From: Steroidobacter sp.
GTDB taxonomy: Bacteria; Pseudomonadota; Gammaproteobacteria; Steroidobacterales; Steroidobacteraceae
Assembly (NCBI GenBank): GCA_025929585.1
Contig: JAICPY010000006.1
Coordinates: 18,755 to 82,754, forward strand
Direction of reading: 5' to 3'
Length of the DNA stretch: 64,000 nucleotides
Positions 60,540 to 64,000 of this stretch are shown here, in pieces. Within the stretch, counting starts at the first letter, position 1. Every line of letters starts with the position of its first letter. Made by a program: the position numbers and the translations under genes. The notes beneath the pieces are model-generated. The model did not search any database. It saw only the letters and a list, made by a program, of their open reading frames with translations, and was not told where the DNA came from.

Positions 60540-62309
60540 TCACGCTGCAGCGTCGAGCGGAAACGGCGAGGCCCTAGCCGTATCGGAGGTCGTGAGTGCA
60601 GCCGAAGATGCGCGTTCAGCCGAAATGTCTTCACTAGCCAGTCTGAAAACAGCCACTGCGGCAACTAACTGGCGAGCCTGCTCTTCGAGCATTTCGGCGG
60701 CCGCGGCGGATTCCTCGACGAGGGCTGCGTTCTGCTGGGTCGCACCGTCCATCTGAGCGACCGCGTGCGTGATTTGCGTAATTCCAGTGCTCTGTTCGGC
60801 GCTTGCCGCGCTGATCTCACCCATGATGTCCGTGACGCATTTGATGGCATCGACCAGCTCCGTCATGGTCGTGCCCGCCTGTTCGACGAACTCCTTACCA
60901 TGATCGACGCGCTCCACGCTGTCCAGGATAAGAGCTCTGATCTGCTTTGCCGCCTCGGCGCTGCGCTGCGCGAGATGACGGACCTCGGCAGCAACGACAG
61001 CAAAACCGCGACCCTGCTCGCCCGCGCGTGCCGCCTCGACCGCGGCGTTGAGCGCCAGGAGATTTGTCTGGAAGGCGATGCTGTCGATCACGCCGATGAT
61101 GTCAGCAATCTTGCCTGAGCTTTCGCTGATCCCTTTCATTGTGTCGACCACTTTGCCCACGACCTCGCCGCCACGTGCCGCGATCACGCGAGCGCCACGG
61201 CTCAGCTTGTCTGCTTGTGCGGCATTGTTGGCGTTGCGATGTACGGTAGCGCTCAGCTGCTCCATGGAAGCGGCGCCTTCCTGCAGTGCGCTCGCCTGCT
61301 CCTGCGTGCGCGAGCTCAGGTCGTTATTGCCCTGCGCAATGTGGCCGCAAGCGCTCGCCACTGCCTCTGCGTTGTGTCGAACATTGGAAACCACACTCAC
61401 GAGCTGCGTACGCATGACGGACATGGCAGTAAGCAACGATGCCACTTCCCGTGGCCCGGTTGGCGTGACATCGACATCCAAGCGGCCCGATGCGATCGCT
61501 TTGGAGACGCGCACCGCGTCGGTCAGCGAACGCGAGAGTTGGCGGTAGATGAGTAAGAGCGCACCGACGAGCAAGAACACGAGCGTGAGCGCGATACCGA
61601 TCAGTGCAGCATACCAAAATGCCTTGTTGTGCTCGGCCTCATCGATCGAGGTTTGAGTCCGGACGTCGACCGCGGTGAAGAACTCGTCCAGTGGCCGCAT
61701 GATCTTGGCTTTGAACTTGTGATAGTTCTCGTCGTGCATCAGCCCTTGGGCATTGGCTAGGTCGGACGCAAGTTGCTCGTTGCTCTTGCCGCCGCCCTCT
61801 ACCAGATTCATTGCGAGCGTTTCGGTACGCACGAGGTCATCAGAGTTGCGCTCGGCTTCGCTCAACTTGTCGAACTCCTCGTCGGTAAAGCCGGCGCGCT
61901 TCATCAACTCAGCAAGCGCAATGGCCGGCTCTTCGCCGCGCGAGGGTTGGATCTGCGCGGCGCGGAAATCCCAGTAAATCTTGTGGTATTGAGCAGGGCG
62001 CTCGCGTCTGCCGGCGCGGATGTCGAGTACTTCCTGATACTGCTCCTTCCATTTCGTCTCGCCGGAAACCACGTAGGTTCGCGCAAGGCGTGTCAGGTCA
62101 TCGGAGCTTTGACGCAACTCATCGGCCAAGAGGTAAGAGGTGTACCTATTCTCATATCCTCTGGCGACTTGTTGCGTGGCCATGCCCACGCGCTGAATGC
62201 AGAAGCCCAACGCGATCATCGCCAATCCGATGCCAACCATCATGATGGACATCATCTGCTTGAGACTCATGCGCCGCTTCGATGTCGCATTCAAGGATCT
62301 TGGATTCAT
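60540..62309 (-). CDS. Methyl-accepting chemotaxis protein
   Basis: The 589-residue receptor has a short cytoplasmic N-terminus, transmembrane helix 1 (about 18-37, MMSIMMVGIGLAMIALGFC), a helical periplasmic sensor (about 40-235), helix 2 (about 236-258) and a HAMP domain (about 260-312). The signalling coiled coil has the highly conserved hairpin tip (GVIDSIAFQTNLLALNAAVE, AARAGEQGRGFAVVAAEVR) and adaptation segments (NDLSSRTQEQASALQEGAAS). It directs motility toward or away from an unknown ligand. The absence of other chemotaxis genes means it works with a system encoded elsewhere. Confidence 0.95.
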   Translation of the reverse strand: MNPRSLNATSKRRMSLKQMMSIMMVGIGLAMIALGFCIQRVGMATQQVARGYENRYTSYLLADELRQSSDDLTRLARTYVVSGETKWKEQYQEVLDIRAGRRERPAQYHKIYWDFRAAQIQPSRGEEPAIALAELMKRAGFTDEEFDKLSEAERNSDDLVRTETLAMNLVEGGGKSNEQLASDLANAQGLMHDENYHKFKAKIMRPLDEFFTAVDVRTQTSIDEAEHNKAFWYAALIGIALTLVFLLVGALLLIYRQLSRSLTDAVRVSKAIASGRLDVDVTPTGPREVASLLTAMSVMRTQLVSVVSNVRHNAEAVASACGHIAQGNNDLSSRTQEQASALQEGAASMEQLSATVHRNANNAAQADKLSRGARVIAARGGEVVGKVVDTMKGISESSGKIADIIGVIDSIAFQTNLLALNAAVEAARAGEQGRGFAVVAAEVRHLAQRSAEAAKQIRALILDSVERVDHGKEFVEQAGTTMTELVDAIKCVTDIMGEISAASAEQSTGITQITHAVAQMDGATQQNAALVEESAAAAEMLEEQARQLVAAVAVFRLASEDISAERASSAALTTSDTARASPFPLDAAA

Positions 62310-62773
62310 GGTTTCGTATGCGCTGCGTGAACGCGCTTCGATTAGTGACTGACGAGTCGTAAGACGGCATAGCGCACCAGAACTTGAGCAGTCAGGCTAC
62401 TGTGTAACTCCAAGTTCAAGCGACCCGCTCGTCGTTTACGACGGAGCCTCACTGAAGCTCATCGAGGTAAGGTTCGGTCGCACGCTGAAGCCTGCTCTCT
62501 CACCGCGGATCAAAGTAGGGATTGACGGCTCGCACACGAGCGCAAAGGCCGCCAAAGGGTTGGCTGGCTTACTTATCGCCCAGACGTTCATGTGTACGCG
62601 ATGGTTGCCAACCCCGCCCGCTCAACATGTACAAATTCTAGGGCGGACTCGACCGAGAGATTCGCCACCATAGCCAGAATGAGATCGCGCTGCGTGGATC
62701 GGAGGACGTAGAATCCCGCGATGGCGTACGGTGGCAGACAGTCACTATTCCTCAAACAAACCCCTATCGAGAT
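62310..62773. other. Intergenic stretch between chemotaxis receptor and MscS-like gene
   Basis: This stretch of 464 bases separates two divergent genes. A 72-codon reverse frame at 62588-62806 has some protein-like character near its C-terminus, but it overlaps the MscS-like start and lacks a convincing start of its own. I see no strong promoter boxes, hairpins or repeats. Confidence 0.45.
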
Positions 62774-63379
62774 ATGACAGAGAGCTTGCAGTTTCGACTC
62801 GAACAATGGTCGTACATGCTCGGATCAAGTGGCCGGTTGCTGCTGATCGTTGTCGGCGCATGGCTGCTGCACAGATTGATGCGCGCGCTGATCAGTCGGT
62901 TGGCTTCGCGCTCCATATTGCCTGCCGAGCTGGTGGTCGGCTTCAGGCGGGCTTCCTCGTTTCTGATTACCACAGTCGCATTACTCCTAGTGCTCGAACA
63001 GCTCGGAGTATCCGCGATCACCCTGTGGACGGCTCTGACTGGATTCACCGCCGTTGCGGCGATTGCATTCTTCGCCGCGTGGAGTGTTCTGTCGAACATC
63101 TTCTGCGCACTTCTAATCGTGACAACGCGTCCCTTTCGCTTACACGACGAGATCGAATTGGTCGAAGACGGCGAGAAGCGTGGATTGCGAGGTCAGGTCA
63201 TCGATTTGAATCTCATTTATACGACCTTGAGAGAGGCGAGCTCCGAGGGCAAACCCGGGTCCGTCTTGCAAGTGCCGAACAGTTTGTTCTTTCAGCGCGT
63301 CGTGCGTCGTTGGACTCCTCGCCTCACCCGCTCCGAGTCTCAGGCTCAAGAGGCGATCTCCAGACCGCCACTGCCGTAA
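62774..63379 (+). CDS. Small MscS-like mechanosensitive channel protein
   Basis: The 201-residue protein has an N-terminal helix (about 20-40), a second (about 58-78), and the MscS pore region WTALTGFTAVAAIAFFAAWSVLSNIFCALLI. A beta domain follows (FRLHDEIELVEDGEKRGLRGQVIDLNLIYTTL, then VLQVPNSLFFQRVVRRW). It is much shorter than the MscS at 28212 and lacks most of the C-terminal cage, so it is a minimal form. Whether it gates alone is unknown. It is followed 40 bases later by the VOC gene, same strand. Confidence 0.85.
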   Translation: MTESLQFRLEQWSYMLGSSGRLLLIVVGAWLLHRLMRALISRLASRSILPAELVVGFRRASSFLITTVALLLVLEQLGVSAITLWTALTGFTAVAAIAFFAAWSVLSNIFCALLIVTTRPFRLHDEIELVEDGEKRGLRGQVIDLNLIYTTLREASSEGKPGSVLQVPNSLFFQRVVRRWTPRLTRSESQAQEAISRPPLP

Positions 63380-63419
63380 GCAGGGCGCGAAACCCGCATT
63401 TGATTGACGGCGACCAACC

Positions 63420-63872
63420 ATGAAGGCGCGCATCACCTTATTGACCCTTGGAGTCGACGATCTGGAAACGTCGCTCGCGTTCTATCGCGACGGCATGGGC
63501 TGGAGCACACAGGGAATCGTCGGCACGGAATTTGAGCATGGTGCCGTCGCGTTCTTCGACTTGGAACACGGCCTCAGACTTGCGCTCTGGCCTCGCAAGA
63601 GTTTGGCGAATGACTCTGGTCTGCAGGTGCACTCTCCTGCTGCAACGGATTTCAGCATCGCTCACAACGTTGCATCGAAGGAAGAAGTCGATGAAGTCAT
63701 GCAGCAAGCCGCACGAGCTGGCGCGAGGATCGTGAAGCCGGCACAGAAAACGTTTTGGGGCGGGTACGCCGGCTATTTCCAAGATCCAGACCAACATCTT
63801 TGGGAAGTTGCATGGAACCCTCAATGGACTGACGGGGGCGCAGACACCCGCTCGAACTGCGCGAGCGGGTGA
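63420..63872 (+). CDS. VOC (glyoxalase/dioxygenase-like) protein
   Basis: The 150-residue protein has the two-beta-alpha-beta-module VOC fold: ARITLLTLGVDDLETSLAFYRDGMGW in the first half, and QQAARAGARIVKPAQKTFWGGYAGYFQDPDQHLWEVAWNP in outline in the second. The metal ligands of true glyoxalases (His/Glu at strand ends) are partly visible (the last His-Leu-Trp-Glu). Exact reaction is unknown. The stop codon lies inside a stable hairpin (63845-63871). It is probably co-transcribed with the MscS-like gene. Confidence 0.88.
   Translation: MKARITLLTLGVDDLETSLAFYRDGMGWSTQGIVGTEFEHGAVAFFDLEHGLRLALWPRKSLANDSGLQVHSPAATDFSIAHNVASKEEVDEVMQQAARAGARIVKPAQKTFWGGYAGYFQDPDQHLWEVAWNPQWTDGGADTRSNCASG
63845..63871. 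terminator. Stem-loop overlapping the VOC stop codon
   Basis: A perfect 10-base stem (CACCCGCTCG with CGAGCGGGTG) closes a 7-base loop; the right arm contains the first bases of the stop codon (63870-63872). There is no T-run. It lies between two convergent genes and may end transcription on both strands. Confidence 0.65.
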
Positions 63873-63898
63873 CGAAAGGGCGACTTGCCGAAGAGCGT

Positions 63899-64000
63899 TC
63901 AGCTATTCGGTTGCTGATCGCAAGTTACCTGCGAGTTCCAATCGGCGAAATTACCATTCGGGTTGCGCTCCCACGCCCAGACATGAAGCTCGTAGAACGC
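63899..64000 (-). CDS. C-terminal fragment of an unknown exported-type protein
   Basis: The last 33 codons of a reverse-strand gene run into the window edge, ending in a TGA at 63899-63901. They read AFYELHVWAWERNPNGNFAD then WNSQVTCDQQPNS. The segment HVWAWERNPNGNFADWN with a following Cys is a pattern I associate with small hypothetical secreted proteins, without known function. The gene's start lies outside the window. Confidence 0.7.
   Translation of the reverse strand, partial: AFYELHVWAWERNPNGNFADWNSQVTCDQQPNS

Noticed and set aside
62588..62806. Small reverse-strand gene between the chemotaxis receptor and the MscS-like gene
   Set aside because: Its C-terminal part looks faintly protein-like, but the start overlaps the divergent MscS-like gene and there is no ribosome site or inner start codon.

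Overview
The window reads as a single, continuous stretch of ordinary chromosome from a free-living Gram-negative bacterium. A gammaproteobacterium is most likely: it has tRNA-Asn with encoded CCA, DbpA- and RhlE-type helicases, a TrhO-type tRNA hydroxylase and YchJ. The free-living polymer degraders of the Steroidobacteraceae/Xanthomonadales side would fit, but that placement is an inference from gene content, not a computed result. There is no transposase, integrase, prophage, CRISPR array or rRNA. About 50 genes are supported, plus short regulatory, terminator and repeat elements.

Layout. 1-6 kb: the start of uvrB (leaving the window), an aspartate aminotransferase, tRNA-Asn, a DUF3750 protein, small unknown genes and an acyl-CoA desaturase. 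6-16 kb: small membrane or secreted proteins, a formate/nitrite-type channel with a PP2C-kinase fusion protein, a TPM-TPR protein, a tRNA hydroxylase fused to an RluA-type pseudouridine synthase, and an exported amidohydrolase. 16-25 kb: YchJ, an ArsC-like reductase, cytochrome c, an aldo/keto reductase divergent from a LysR regulator, and an ECF42-type sigma factor island (YCII/DGPF protein, sigma factor, Tat-tagged DHFR-like reductase, Tat-tagged dinucleotide-binding protein). 25-33 kb: an exported peptidase, aquaporin, MscS channel, M20 amidohydrolase and OmpA-like porin. 33-46 kb: a CBM2-GH5 cellulase, acyl-CoA oxidase, DUF1326, a four-gene unknown cluster, a ThuA-like protein and a PQQ dehydrogenase with an internal cytochrome c. 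46-64 kb: a Cys-cluster protein, HDOD-GAF protein, HAD phosphatase, DUF418 membrane protein, a convergent xylan pair (GH43 and GH8), an S9 peptidase, two DEAD-box helicases, a chemotaxis receptor, a small MscS protein, a VOC protein and a partial gene.

How genes work together. GH5, GH43 and GH8 with the PQQ dehydrogenase and ThuA-like protein indicate plant-polysaccharide use. The ECF42 island carries two matching candidate promoters (TGTCGA, 17 bases, CGTA), one before the YCII-sigma pair and one before the DHFR-like gene, which implies an autoregulated regulon.

The best candidate for an undescribed system lies at 38.7-41.6 kb. Two paralogous single-pass membrane proteins share a conserved C-terminal motif. 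Their upstream regions are almost superimposable: a CRP-like palindrome, 25 bases, then a 20-base block, then about 44 bases to the start codon. They flank a small two-helix membrane protein and a Trp/Cys-rich membrane protein with a metzincin-type zinc motif.

A second theme is a set of degenerate tandem repeats with 7- or 8-base units between genes. Several form paired inverted arms, and one supplies the stop codon of the GH8 gene.
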